Below, piece after piece: positions 34,156-42,452 of a stretch of DNA of 64,000 nt. Made by a program: the position numbers and the translations under genes. Below the pieces are notes generated by a model. It was given only the letters and a program-made list of their open reading frames with translations, searched no databases and was not told where the DNA came from. Every line of letters begins with the position of its first letter. Within the stretch, counting starts at the first letter, position 1. This DNA comes from Paenibacillus phoenicis (GTDB taxonomy: Bacteria > Bacillota > Bacilli > Paenibacillales > Paenibacillaceae). The stretch lies in NCBI RefSeq assembly GCF_034718895.1, contig NZ_JAYERP010000001.1:4287001-4351000 (forward strand), in the 5' to 3' direction.

Positions 34156-36480
34156 TCAGCTCAGCGCCGAAGGCTCCAGGCGCTTCGCTTGCACTTGGCT
34201 GTTCGCATCGACCGTGTAGCTTTGGTCGTAAATGCGGATCGCTGCTGGAGTATCCGATTCGTTCGAGACGATGATGCTGTCAGCGGTTGCGTTGACTTTC
34301 AGCCGGGCGCCGCGGAACATCACCTTAAACGAGAACGAGGTCCAGTGCGACGGGATGAACGGCCGCAGCACCAGCTCGCCCTCCCGGACGCGCAGGCCGC
34401 CGAAGCCTTGCACGATCGCCATCCAGGTGCCGGCCATACTGGTGATATGGCAGCCGTCTTCGGTGTCGTTATTGTAGTTGTCGAGGTCCAGACGCGCGGT
34501 GCGCAGGTACATCTCGTAAGCCTTCTCCTGATACCCGAGCTCGCAGGCGAGAATCGCATGCACGCAAGGGGAGAGGGAGGACTCGTGAACGGTCATCGGC
34601 TCGTAGAAGTCGAAGTTACGTTTCTTCGTATCCAGGTCGTAACGGTCGCTCAAGAAATACAAGCCTTGCAACACATCCGCCTGCTTAATGAAGCACGAGC
34701 GCAAAATCCGGTCCCACGACCAGTTCTGGTTCAGCGGCAGCTGCTTCGGATCCAGTTCCTTCACCGGCATCAGTTCTTTATCAAGGAAGCCGTCCTGCTG
34801 CAAGAACACGCCGCGCTCCTCATCGTACGGATAGTACATGTTGTCGATGATGTGCTGCCATTGCTTCGTTTCCGACTCCTGAAGCCCCAGCTTCTCCACC
34901 AGCGCTGCATAGTGCGCGGCATCTTGGACTTTGAGCTCGGCCAGCACTTCCAGCGTGTATTCGAGCGTCCAGGCGGCAATCCGGTTCGTGTACCAGTTGT
35001 TGTTGACGTTGTTCTCGTATTCGTTAGGGCCGGTTACGCCGAGCATGACGTATTTGCCCTTGGCTTGTGAGAAGTTCACGCGCTCTTCCCAGAAGCGGGA
35101 GATTTCCACCAGCACTTCCAGGCCATACTCGCCCAAATATGCTTTATCCCCTGTATAGTTAACGTAGTTATAAATCGCATAAGCGATCGCCCCGTTCCGA
35201 TGGATCTCTTCAAACGTGATTTCCCACTCGTTGTGGCATTCCTCGCCGTTCATCGTCACCATCGGATAGAGCGCGCCTTTGGTGAAGCCAAGCTTGCGGG
35301 CGTTCTCCTTCGCTTTCTCCAGATGCTTATAGCGGTAAATCAGCAAATTGCGAGCGATATCCGACTCCGCCGTGCTGAGGTAGAATGGCAAGCAATAGGC
35401 TTCCGTATCCCAGTAGGTGCTGCCGCCGTATTTTTCCCCGGTGAAGCCTTTAGGCCCGATGTTCAGTCGGTCGTCCTCGCCGCTGTAGGTTTGGTTTAAT
35501 TGAAAAATATTAAAGCGAATCGCCTGCTGCGCCGCAACGTCGCCTTCGATGATGATGTCGCTCATTTCCCATTTCTTCGCCCAGGCTTCAGCTTGCTCGC
35601 GCTTCAGGGCATCGAAACCGGCTTCTTTCGCGGAGTGCAGCGCGGCCTTGCCGGCTTTCACCAACTCGCCAAGCCCATGATCGCGGGAGGTGACATTGGC
35701 AACATACTTATACAACGTTACCGTCTCACCGGAGACCGCTGCCACGGCCACTTCGGCGGAGACGAACTTCTCCTGCTCGTGGAACGCAGGGGCCAGCTCC
35801 AGGCGTTTCCCGCCTTGTTCCACGTCAAACGCCATCACCGAGGTGACGTGGAAGTCGAGCTTTTTCGTCTTTACGGTTAAGTAGGAGACGTCGGTACCGG
35901 CCGATTTTTCCACCTCAAGCCAGAATTTCTCCTCATAGTTGGAGTCCTTATTCATCACGTCTCCGTCCAGGTAAGGCGCAAAACGCAGTTCTCCGTTGAA
36001 GTTGAGCGGCGTTACCGCGTAGCGGATCGCCCCGATCTCATGACGTACGATGCTGACGAATCGCAGCGCTTCCACAGCCAGCTCTTTGCCGTCCTTCATC
36101 ACGGCGGTAAAGCGGCGGTAGAGGTAACCTTCCTTCATGTTTAGCTCACGGACGAAATCCTTCACCTGACATTCGGCCAAATCCAGCGCTACGCCGTCCA
36201 CAAATACGTTAATGCCAATCCAGTTGGTGCTGTTCAGCACTTTGGCAAAATACTCCGGATAGCCGTTCTTCCACCAGCCCACCCGGGTTTTGTCCGGATA
36301 ATACACGCCGGCCATGTAGCTGCCTTGCAGGGAAGGGCCGCTGTACTGCTCCTCAAAATTCGCGCGTTGGCCCATATAACCGTTGCCGATGCTAAAAATA
36401 CTTTCCGAAATTTCATGATTCGCCGGATCAAACGATTCTTCCAGGATGGACCAGGGATCCACTTTCAAATACTGTTTCAC
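34156..36480 (-). CDS. mapA: maltose phosphorylase (GH65)
   Basis: Cytosolic phosphorylase of 774 residues that splits maltose with phosphate into glucose and beta-D-glucose-1-phosphate. The GH65 layout is clear: N-terminal beta-sandwich (about 10-260, opening SIFSIGNGYMGQRANFEE), helical barrel with KYGGSTYWDTEAYCLPFYL, NGEECHNEWEITFEEIHRNG and the general acid Glu in GVTGPNEYENNV, and a C-terminal beta layer. The start is GTG 36480 with AAAGGAG eight bases upstream; the ATG at 36501 would place its ribosome site inside the coding region. The gene for beta-phosphoglucomutase, which uses its product, lies upstream on the same strand. Confidence 0.93.
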   Translation of the reverse strand: MKQYLKVDPWSILEESFDPANHEISESIFSIGNGYMGQRANFEEQYSGPSLQGSYMAGVYYPDKTRVGWWKNGYPEYFAKVLNSTNWIGINVFVDGVALDLAECQVKDFVRELNMKEGYLYRRFTAVMKDGKELAVEALRFVSIVRHEIGAIRYAVTPLNFNGELRFAPYLDGDVMNKDSNYEEKFWLEVEKSAGTDVSYLTVKTKKLDFHVTSVMAFDVEQGGKRLELAPAFHEQEKFVSAEVAVAAVSGETVTLYKYVANVTSRDHGLGELVKAGKAALHSAKEAGFDALKREQAEAWAKKWEMSDIIIEGDVAAQQAIRFNIFQLNQTYSGEDDRLNIGPKGFTGEKYGGSTYWDTEAYCLPFYLSTAESDIARNLLIYRYKHLEKAKENARKLGFTKGALYPMVTMNGEECHNEWEITFEEIHRNGAIAYAIYNYVNYTGDKAYLGEYGLEVLVEISRFWEERVNFSQAKGKYVMLGVTGPNEYENNVNNNWYTNRIAAWTLEYTLEVLAELKVQDAAHYAALVEKLGLQESETKQWQHIIDNMYYPYDEERGVFLQQDGFLDKELMPVKELDPKQLPLNQNWSWDRILRSCFIKQADVLQGLYFLSDRYDLDTKKRNFDFYEPMTVHESSLSPCVHAILACELGYQEKAYEMYLRTARLDLDNYNNDTEDGCHITSMAGTWMAIVQGFGGLRVREGELVLRPFIPSHWTSFSFKVMFRGARLKVNATADSIIVSNESDTPAAIRIYDQSYTVDANSQVQAKRLEPSALS

Positions 36481-36624
36481 GCTAACCGCTCCTTTAGTCA
36501 TTTCGAATAGATTATTATGCAAAAAAAGAACGAGAGGTATTCGCCGCACGCGGCCCGCACAAATTAAAGCAAGGCGAGCTGTGCTTCCTGCGAAGCTGCC
36601 CTAGGGCCCTAGTGTTGACTGCGC

Positions 36625-37284
36625 TTATTTCGCGGCTAATTGCTGCAGCATGGCGACCGAAACGTCGCCCAGCGAGGAGACCACCCGATCCGCCTTGCCC
36701 AGCGTATCCGGCGAACCGATGCCAATGCAGCGCATGCCCGCACGGCGGGCCGCTTCAATTCCGGCCTCCGCATCCTCGAACACGACGCACGCTTCGGGGG
36801 CAACGCCCAGCTCCGCAGCGCCAAGCAGGAAAACTTCCGGATCGGGCTTGGCGCTGGAGGTGCGAGTGCCGTCGATGATCGCGTCAAAGTACGGGGTAAG
36901 CCCGGTATTCCGCAAAATGATCGGGGCGTTCTTGCTCGCTGATCCTAGCGCGGTCTTCAATCCGTTTTCCCGGCACTGCTGCAAGAACTCCAGCGCTCCC
37001 GGCAGAATTTCCGACGCGTCCATTTGGGAGATGTACTCGACATACCAGTTATTTTTGCGTTCAGCCAGCTCCTGCTTGACGTTGTCTTCCAGTTGAAGGC
37101 CGCCCACGCTAAGCAAGATGTCGAGCGAGGCCATGCGGCTGACGCCTTTCAGCTTCTCATTGTCCTGTTCGGTAAATTCGAAGCCGAGCTCGGCGGCCAG
37201 CCGTTTCCAGGCGAGATAGTGGTATTTCGCGGTATCCACGAGCACGCCGTCGAGATCAAATAAACAAGCTTGAATGGGATTCAT
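36625..37284 (-). CDS. pgmB: beta-phosphoglucomutase
   Basis: HAD-superfamily enzyme of 219 residues converting beta-glucose-1-phosphate to glucose-6-phosphate. The nucleophile and acid/base aspartates are in FDLDGVLVDTAKYHYLAWK at residue 8 onward; other HAD motifs are ALGSASKNAP and VVFEDAEAGIEAARRAG. AGGAGG lies six bases before ATG. It completes the pathway begun by maltose phosphorylase, 144 bases downstream. A MalR-type operator lies at 37312 in its upstream region. Confidence 0.95.
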   Translation of the reverse strand: MNPIQACLFDLDGVLVDTAKYHYLAWKRLAAELGFEFTEQDNEKLKGVSRMASLDILLSVGGLQLEDNVKQELAERKNNWYVEYISQMDASEILPGALEFLQQCRENGLKTALGSASKNAPIILRNTGLTPYFDAIIDGTRTSSAKPDPEVFLLGAAELGVAPEACVVFEDAEAGIEAARRAGMRCIGIGSPDTLGKADRVVSSLGDVSVAMLQQLAAK

Positions 37285-37311
37285 AACGAACCTCCTCTAT
37301 GGTGGATTTAG

Positions 37312-37325
37312 CGCAAACGTTTGAA
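37312..37325 (-). promoter_or_regulatory. MalR-type operator upstream of pgmB
   Basis: CGCAAACGTTTGAA on the plus strand, 28 bases before the pgmB start, with the perfect core CAAACGTTTG. It should control pgmB and perhaps the phosphorylase gene. Confidence 0.7.
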
Positions 37326-37334
37326 CAAAGCGTG

Positions 37335-37370
37335 AAAAATAAAGGAAGCGTGAGCTTCCGTTTATTTTTT
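37335..37370. terminator. small terminator hairpin between malR and pgmB
   Basis: GGAAGC (37344-37349) and GCTTCC (37354-37359), flanked by A/T runs on both sides, downstream of the minus-strand regulator gene. The stem is short but the U-rich tail is good. Confidence 0.65.
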
Positions 37371-37383
37371 CTCCAATGTCTAA

Positions 37384-37397
37384 TGCAACCTGTTGCC
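37384..37397. promoter_or_regulatory. possible second-type LacI operator at the end of malR
   Basis: TGCAACCTGTTGCC abuts the stop codon of the regulator gene and differs by two bases from the perfect palindrome TGCAACCGGTTGCA in front of the other LacI gene at 25449. Confidence 0.45.
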
Positions 37398-38435
37398 TCA
37401 AGGCTTCTTGGGAACCGAATACATGGACGACTCACGAACCATCAGCCGATGCGGAATAATTTGCCGTTTCGGATACACCTTGTCGCCGTTGTTCTGAACC
37501 GCTTGGATCAGCACTTGCGAAGCCGTATAGCCCAGATTGTAAATGCCGATATCCATGCTGCTCAGCGGCGGCGTTGAAAGCTCGGACAACGGAATATTGT
37601 TGAAGCTGACCAGGCATAAGTCTTCAGGTACCTTGTACTTCAGCTCATGCAGGCCGCGGAGCACGCCAAACGCTACGACGTCATCGATCATGACCAAGGC
37701 CGTCGGACGGTTCGGTAGATTCATGAAGAACGACATGGCCCGATAGCCGCTGTCCTGCAAAAACTCACCTTCGACAATCCATTCGGGCCGGCACTCTAAG
37801 CCTGCATCTCTGAGCGCATCCTGATAGCCTTTCAACCGGTCTTTGGAAACAACGAGCTCCGGCGGTCCGCTGACGAACCCGATCCGTTCGTGTCCTAACG
37901 CGATCAAATGCTTTGTGGCGTCGTACGACGCCTGGATATTATCGTTATCCACCGTTAAAATATCAGGATATTCCTCGCTGCGCCCGATGAGTACAAAGGG
38001 ATGACCGCCTTTATGGAGAAATTCGATCACGGGATCGTTCTGCCGGGAATACAGTAAGATGACCCCGTCCACCCGGCGTCCGTTCAGCAGTCTGGAGACG
38101 CTTTCGACTTCTTCTTTCTCATTGGCTCCGGAGCTGATCAGCACGTCATAACCCAGGCGGCTGGCTTGGGTCACAATGCCGCGGATCAGTTCCATGAAGA
38201 AGAAGTTGGAGAACAATTCCTCGGCGGACTTTGGCAGCAGGATGCAAATGCTATTTGTCGTTTTGGAGACCAGACTCTTGGCCATAATGTTGGGATGATA
38301 GCCAAGCTGGTCCATAATGAGCTTTACTTTACGCGAGGTTTCCTCGCTGATTCTGGGATGATTGGACAGCACCCGGGACACGGTAGAGGGCGATACTCCG
38401 GCCTTTTTGGCAACATCCTTGATGGTGACAGCCAT
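37398..38435 (-). CDS. MalR-like LacI-family regulator of glucan locus 2
   Basis: Repressor of 345 residues. Helix-turn-helix TIKDVAKKAGVSPSTVSRVL at the N-terminus, hinge helix region NIMAKSLVSKTT, then the effector domain (SICILLPKSAEELFSNFFFM). It resembles maltose regulators MalR/MdxR of Gram-positive bacteria. AGGAGG lies seven bases before ATG. Operators with the GCAAACGTTTGC pattern lie before it, before pgmB, the neopullulanase, the malE-like gene and the amylase, so it is probably the local regulator, repressing without maltodextrin. Confidence 0.93.
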   Translation of the reverse strand: MAVTIKDVAKKAGVSPSTVSRVLSNHPRISEETSRKVKLIMDQLGYHPNIMAKSLVSKTTNSICILLPKSAEELFSNFFFMELIRGIVTQASRLGYDVLISSGANEKEEVESVSRLLNGRRVDGVILLYSRQNDPVIEFLHKGGHPFVLIGRSEEYPDILTVDNDNIQASYDATKHLIALGHERIGFVSGPPELVVSKDRLKGYQDALRDAGLECRPEWIVEGEFLQDSGYRAMSFFMNLPNRPTALVMIDDVVAFGVLRGLHELKYKVPEDLCLVSFNNIPLSELSTPPLSSMDIGIYNLGYTASQVLIQAVQNNGDKVYPKRQIIPHRLMVRESSMYSVPKKP

Positions 38436-38451
38436 AAAAAACCTCCTCTGT

Positions 38452-38463
38452 GGAACCGTTTGC
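38452..38463 (-). promoter_or_regulatory. operator in the malR leader
   Basis: On the minus strand GCAAACGGTTCC, an imperfect copy of the MalR operator, between the -10 and the start codon of the regulator gene; suggests autoregulation. Confidence 0.5.
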
Positions 38464-38474
38464 TTTACACTGTA

Positions 38475-38503
38475 ATATTAATCTAAAGAAATCTGAAAGT
38501 AAA
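38475..38503 (-). promoter_or_regulatory. sigma-A promoter of malR
   Basis: On the minus strand TTTACT, 17-base spacer, TAATAT, about 40 bases before the start codon. Confidence 0.65.
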
Positions 38504-38598
38504 TAGAGAATCTAGGGATAACCCCGTATAACACCGCTGAAAGCTCCTCATATTCTCATCGAAAATGGGCATTCAATGCAGGAAAATCAAGAGATTTT

Positions 38599-38614
38599 TG
38601 CGCAAACGTTTTAC
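38599..38614. promoter_or_regulatory. MalR-type operator between malR and the neopullulanase gene
   Basis: TGCGCAAACGTTTTAC with core AAACGTTT. It is about 100 bases upstream of the malR promoter and may act with the copy at 38452 by looping. Confidence 0.55.
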
Positions 38615-38616
38615 TC

Positions 38617-38666
38617 TTAAAAAAGAATTCGGCCGGCCCATTTTCTCATCGAGTTAGGGCCGACCG
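38617..38666 (-). terminator. terminator of the neopullulanase gene
   Basis: CGGCCGGCCC (38630-38639) pairs with GGGCCGACCG (38657-38666) with one mismatch; on the minus strand AATTC and a T run follow. Confidence 0.8.
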
Positions 38667-38690
38667 CAGGTATAAAAAGCAGTTTGTAGA

Positions 38691-40433
38691 TTATGCTTGC
38701 GTTAATACTGCATAACCGTATGCTGGTAGCTTAACGGCAAGTTTGCCGTCCGCCGTGTTGTAGGTTTGCCCGCTGAAGGTGTCGCGCCACATTTTCCCAT
38801 CCGCAGGGATCGTAAAGGTCTGTCCGGCATCGTAGTTGTTGAGCAGGACAAGTACTTTCTCCCCGTTCAGTACGCGTTCATAAGCCAGCTTCGAGCCGCC
38901 CTTCTCGGCGAGCAGGAATTTCAGGCTGCCGGTGCGCAGCGGAGCCAGCTGCTTGCGAACCTTGATCAGCTTCTGATAAAACGCAAACAAATCGCGATCC
39001 TGGCGTTTAGGATCCCACTCCATACATTTGCGGCAATCCGGATCCGGTCCGCCGTCGAGACCAACTTCGTCGCCATAGTAAATGCAAGGCGTTCCGCTGT
39101 ACGTAAATTGGAACAGGGCGGCCAGCTTCATTTTGGCTTTGTTGCCATCGCATAGTGTGAGCAAGCGCGGCGTGTCATGGCTGTCCAGCAGATTAAACGC
39201 CACTTCGCTTGCTTGGAGCGGATAACGGGACAGCTGCTTGCCGATCGCATTCGCGAAGCCCTCGGCATCCAACGTGCCGCGTACGACGAAGTCCAGCACC
39301 GCTTCGGTGAACGGATAGTTCATCACGGCATCAAATTGGTCCCCTTGCAGCCAAGCCGAGGACTCATGCCAGATTTCGCCCAAGATGTAGGCATCCGGGT
39401 TGGCCGCCTTCACGACTTTACGGAAATCGCGCCAGAAGGCATGGTCTACTTCGTTGGCAACGTCCAGCCGCCAGCCGTCGATGCCCACTTCCTTAATCCA
39501 GAATTCAGCGACTTTCAGCAAGTATTCTTTTACTTCCGGATTTTCCGTGTTCAGCTTAGGCATCAGCGGCTCGAAAGCAAACGTATCGTAACTAGGCACG
39601 CCGTCCTTCACTTGCAGCGGATACTCGCGCACATGGAACCAGTCTTTGTAACGGGATTTCTCGCCTTTCTCCATCACGTCAACGAAAGGGGCGAAGGTTC
39701 TGCCGGAGTGGTTAAATACGGCGTCGAAGAGCACCTTGATCCCGCGCTCATGGCAGGCTTGAACCAGCTTCTTGACCGTAGCGATATCGCCGAAATGCGG
39801 ATCGATCTTCATATAGTCGGCCGTATCGTATTTATGGTTGGTTGTCGCTTCGAACAACGGGGTAAAATAGATACCCGTAATGCCAAGCTCGCTTAAATGA
39901 TCGAGGTGATCAATGACGCCTTGCAAATCCCCGCCAAAGAAGTTATCGCGCTCCGGTTTGCCGCCCCAAGGCAATACGCCCTTCGGATCGTTGCTTGGGT
40001 CGCCGTTGGCGAAGCGTTCAGGGAAGATTTGATAGAAGATGGCATCCTTCACCCATGCCGGCGGCGTAAAGACGTCAACCGGATTGATGAACGGGAATTC
40101 GAACAGCCGCTCAGGGCCAGATGGACGCTCTTTCGTAAACTCGCTTTCCGTCATCCAGATCTGCTCGTCGCCGGACTTCAGCAGAAAGCCGTATCTCGTT
40201 CGGCGCAGCGGCGGTTGGTAGGTACATTCCCAATAGTCGAACATCTCGTCGCTGATCATCAGGGTCATCGGAATCAGTTCTTTACTTTGATCCCACATGT
40301 ATTTGTCCCCCACAAAGGCATAGACCTCAGTGAGATCGTTCTTCTTGGCGCGCAAGCGCAGATGAAGCGTTTTGTGGTCGTAAGCATAAGTCCAGTTCAG
40401 CTTAGGGCGATGATAGACCGCTTCAAGTAACAT
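38691..40433 (-). CDS. GH13 neopullulanase/cyclomaltodextrinase
   Basis: Cytosolic enzyme of 580 residues. CBM34-like N-terminal domain (about 1-120), then the GH13 barrel: LFDAVFNHSGRTFAPF, GWRLDVANEVDHAFW with the nucleophile, YILGEIWHESSAWL with the acid/base, and FNLLDSHDTPRLLTL. Domain layout and the LMPKLNTENPEV motif place it in subfamily 20, like its paralogue at 26509. It should cut imported dextrins and cyclodextrins to maltose and glucose for maltose phosphorylase. AGGAGGG lies eight bases before ATG. Expression must pass a terminator-like hairpin in the leader at 40503. Confidence 0.94.
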   Translation of the reverse strand: MLLEAVYHRPKLNWTYAYDHKTLHLRLRAKKNDLTEVYAFVGDKYMWDQSKELIPMTLMISDEMFDYWECTYQPPLRRTRYGFLLKSGDEQIWMTESEFTKERPSGPERLFEFPFINPVDVFTPPAWVKDAIFYQIFPERFANGDPSNDPKGVLPWGGKPERDNFFGGDLQGVIDHLDHLSELGITGIYFTPLFEATTNHKYDTADYMKIDPHFGDIATVKKLVQACHERGIKVLFDAVFNHSGRTFAPFVDVMEKGEKSRYKDWFHVREYPLQVKDGVPSYDTFAFEPLMPKLNTENPEVKEYLLKVAEFWIKEVGIDGWRLDVANEVDHAFWRDFRKVVKAANPDAYILGEIWHESSAWLQGDQFDAVMNYPFTEAVLDFVVRGTLDAEGFANAIGKQLSRYPLQASEVAFNLLDSHDTPRLLTLCDGNKAKMKLAALFQFTYSGTPCIYYGDEVGLDGGPDPDCRKCMEWDPKRQDRDLFAFYQKLIKVRKQLAPLRTGSLKFLLAEKGGSKLAYERVLNGEKVLVLLNNYDAGQTFTIPADGKMWRDTFSGQTYNTADGKLAVKLPAYGYAVLTQA

Positions 40434-40502
40434 GATGAATCCCTCCTAGTGGATTGTGGACAGCTTTGTCCGCCAGGCCCCCGTATCCACTTGCTTTGGA
40501 AG

Positions 40503-40544
40503 CAAAAAAAGCACATCCAAGCCGGAGAAACGGGCCGAGGATGT
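40503..40544 (-). terminator. intrinsic terminator inside the neopullulanase 5' leader
   Basis: On the minus strand ACATCC and GGATGT (40539-40544 and 40513-40518) enclose an inner GGC/GCC stem and are followed by seven T. It lies between the promoter at 40615 and the start codon at 40433, about 70 bases before the gene, so it looks like an attenuator. Confidence 0.7.
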
Positions 40545-40614
40545 ACCTTTCGATAACAGTGCCTTCAAATTGTGTAACCGAACGGCAAAGCTAGTATTGC
40601 TCTCATTGATCCGG

Positions 40615-40643
40615 ATTATAACACTGTTCAAACCATTGCACAA
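40615..40643 (-). promoter_or_regulatory. sigma-A promoter of the neopullulanase gene
   Basis: On the minus strand TTGTGC (40643-40638), 17-base spacer and TATAAT (40620-40615). Start of transcription near 40608 gives a leader of about 175 bases. Confidence 0.75.
40627..40640 (-). promoter_or_regulatory. degenerate MalR-type operator over the -35
   Basis: TGCAATGGTTTGAA on the minus strand keeps the outer TGCAA and GTTTG halves and overlaps the -35 and spacer. Confidence 0.45.
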
Positions 40644-40856
40644 GACGGGAGAAAGTAATGTTCAGGGGAAAGCAGACGATAGATGATAACCTAACGATGA
40701 AATAGGAGATTGTGCTGATAAATCGTGAAAATTTTGCGCAAATATGCAATGTTCACTTGGCGCACAACAAAGTTGGGAATATATAAAAAGTGCGAATATT
40801 AGAGAAAACGTAAGAAAAACAGAGGAAGAGGATGATTAACCCGCGTTTATTCTCTG

Positions 40857-40870
40857 TGCAAACGTTTTTA
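40857..40870 (+). promoter_or_regulatory. MalR-type operator O1 of the malEFG-like operon
   Basis: TGCAAACGTTTTTA overlaps the -35 of the promoter at 40867. Confidence 0.7.
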
Positions 40871-40895
40871 CAACTTCATAGGTATGATGTATCAT
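40867..40895 (+). promoter_or_regulatory. sigma-A promoter of the malEFG-like operon
   Basis: TTTACA (40867-40872), 17-base spacer, TATCAT (40890-40895). Start near 40902. Confidence 0.75.
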
Positions 40896-40904
40896 GAGTT
40901 CATG

Positions 40905-40918
40905 GATAAAGCGCTTTC
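40905..40918 (+). promoter_or_regulatory. possible cre site at the transcription start
   Basis: ATAAAGCGCTTTCG, built on the palindrome AAAGCGCTTT, fits the CcpA consensus TGWAANCGNTNWCA at 11 of 14 positions. Confidence 0.45.
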
Positions 40919-40984
40919 GGGCGGGAAATACTAAACTATCCCAGGAAGAAGTCGTGGAGGAAAAATAGTTTCAAGTATTTTCTG

Positions 40985-40998
40985 AAAACGTTTGCGCA
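40985..40998 (+). promoter_or_regulatory. MalR-type operator O2 of the malEFG-like operon
   Basis: AAAACGTTTGCGCA lies 128 bases after O1, in the leader. A pair of sites at this distance permits looping. Confidence 0.7.
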
Positions 40999-41032
40999 TC
41001 ACGTCTTTATAATTATAGGAGGGGTTATAGTC

Positions 41033-42355
41033 ATGAAGTTCAAAAAGGCATTGACCTTGATCGCGGCGCTGTCCTTGGTTGTTTCGATCACGGCTTGCGG
41101 AGCGGGCAACAACGGCGGCAACAACGGAAGTGCAAATGCTCCGGCGAATCAGACTGAAAATACGGGGAATACCGGTGCCGGGGAGAACGCTTCCGCTGAT
41201 GCGATCGTTCCGGAAGAGGGCGCTGAGCTGCTCATTTGGGATAGTAAAGAAGAGAAAGTGTTCACTGAAGAAATCGCGAAGCAATTCACCGAAAAATACG
41301 GCGTACCTGTAAAAATTGAAGAAGTATCGCCAACCGACCAAATCGGGAAATTGACGCAAGACGGACCGTCCGGTCTGGCGGCCGACGTGCTGATCGTCCC
41401 TCATGACCACTTGGGGAACGCAGCGACTTCCGGCTTGATCCTGCCGAACGATGTATTCGCCGAAGAAACGACGAAGAACAATACAGAAGCCTCCATTCAA
41501 GGTGCAACCTATGACGACGTTCTGTACGGTTATCCAAGAGCTGCCGAAACGATGGCTTTGTATTACAATAAATCGCTCGTTCCGGAACCGCCTAAAGACT
41601 TTAAAGACGTTCTGGAATTCAGCAAAACGTTTACCGACAAATCCAAAAACAAATACGGCATCATGTGGGAAGTCGGCAACATGTACTTCAACTATCCGTT
41701 TATTGCGAGCACCGGCGGTTACTTGTTCGGCGATAACGGTACGAACCCAGACGACATCGGTTTGGCTAACGATGGCGCGATCGAAAGCTTGAAAGTGTTC
41801 CAAAGCTTGAAAGAAGCTCTGCCGATCAACAGCGGCGACATCAACCCGGACATCAAACGCAGCTTGTTTAACGAAGGCGACGTGGCAATGGACATCAACG
41901 GTCCTTGGGAATTGGCAGGATACAAAGCCGCTCTCGGCGACAACCTGGGTCTTGCTCTATATCCTTCCGTCAACGGCAAAACAGCGATCACCTTCTCCGG
42001 TATTAAAATTTGGGTCGTAAACTCCTTCACGAAATACCCGAATGCAGCTAAACTGTTCGCTCATTTCGCTTCCACGAAAGATGCTCAGTTGCTGCTGAAC
42101 GAAAAAGTCGGCGCCGTACCGACGAACCTGGAAGCGCTGGAAACCGATCAAATCAAAAACGATCCTTTCGTTTCCGTCTTTGCTGAGCAAGCGAAGAACT
42201 CCCAGCCGATGCCTTCCATTCCGGAAATGGCTAACGTTTGGGCTCCTGTTAACGCTGCGCTTCCGGAAATCTGGAACAACAATGCAGATCCAAAAGCCGC
42301 GATGGAAAATGCCGTGACACAAATTCGGGATTTGAACCAAGGGGCAACGGAGTAA
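41033..42355 (+). CDS. maltodextrin ABC transporter, solute-binding lipoprotein (MalE/MdxE-like)
   Basis: Surface lipoprotein of 440 residues with lipobox VSITAC (Cys near residue 22), a long Asn/Gly/Ala-rich tether to about residue 62, then the MalE-type fold (LLIWDSKEEKVFTEEIAKQF, ADVLIVPHDHLGNAATSGLI, FNEGDVAMDINGPWELAGY). It binds maltodextrins and passes them to the two permeases downstream. AGGAGGGG precedes the ATG. Low-GC third positions are less common than in neighbours, consistent with high expression. A strong hairpin follows the gene. Confidence 0.94.
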   Translation: MKFKKALTLIAALSLVVSITACGAGNNGGNNGSANAPANQTENTGNTGAGENASADAIVPEEGAELLIWDSKEEKVFTEEIAKQFTEKYGVPVKIEEVSPTDQIGKLTQDGPSGLAADVLIVPHDHLGNAATSGLILPNDVFAEETTKNNTEASIQGATYDDVLYGYPRAAETMALYYNKSLVPEPPKDFKDVLEFSKTFTDKSKNKYGIMWEVGNMYFNYPFIASTGGYLFGDNGTNPDDIGLANDGAIESLKVFQSLKEALPINSGDINPDIKRSLFNEGDVAMDINGPWELAGYKAALGDNLGLALYPSVNGKTAITFSGIKIWVVNSFTKYPNAAKLFAHFASTKDAQLLLNEKVGAVPTNLEALETDQIKNDPFVSVFAEQAKNSQPMPSIPEMANVWAPVNAALPEIWNNNADPKAAMENAVTQIRDLNQGATE

Positions 42356-42392
42356 GGCAGAACGAACTGTCACCCAGTGAGGGAAGGTTGAG

Positions 42393-42413
42393 CCCGCCGC
42401 TGATAGCGGCGGG
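42393..42413 (+). terminator. hairpin between malE-like and malF-like genes
   Basis: CCCGCCGCT (42393-42401) and AGCGGCGGG (42405-42413) form a perfect 9-base stem with a 3-base loop and no U run. Such a structure usually protects the upstream mRNA and lowers read-through into permease genes. Confidence 0.65.
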
Positions 42414-42452
42414 TCATCCTTAATTTCCCAAGGGAGAGGAGAAGGAAGGGAA

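Larger units (their letters stand above)
40434..41032. other. divergent control region between neopullulanase and malE-like genes
   Basis: This 600-base gap holds two divergent promoters, three or four MalR-type operators, a possible cre site and a leader terminator, each listed separately. The middle (40690-40850) is A/T-rich with a half-operator-like TTGCGCAAATATGCAA at 40734. No gene was recognised. Confidence 0.7.

Noticed and set aside
40446-40643. Short frames in both directions within the neopullulanase leader
   Set aside because: They overlap promoter and terminator elements and show no protein family features.
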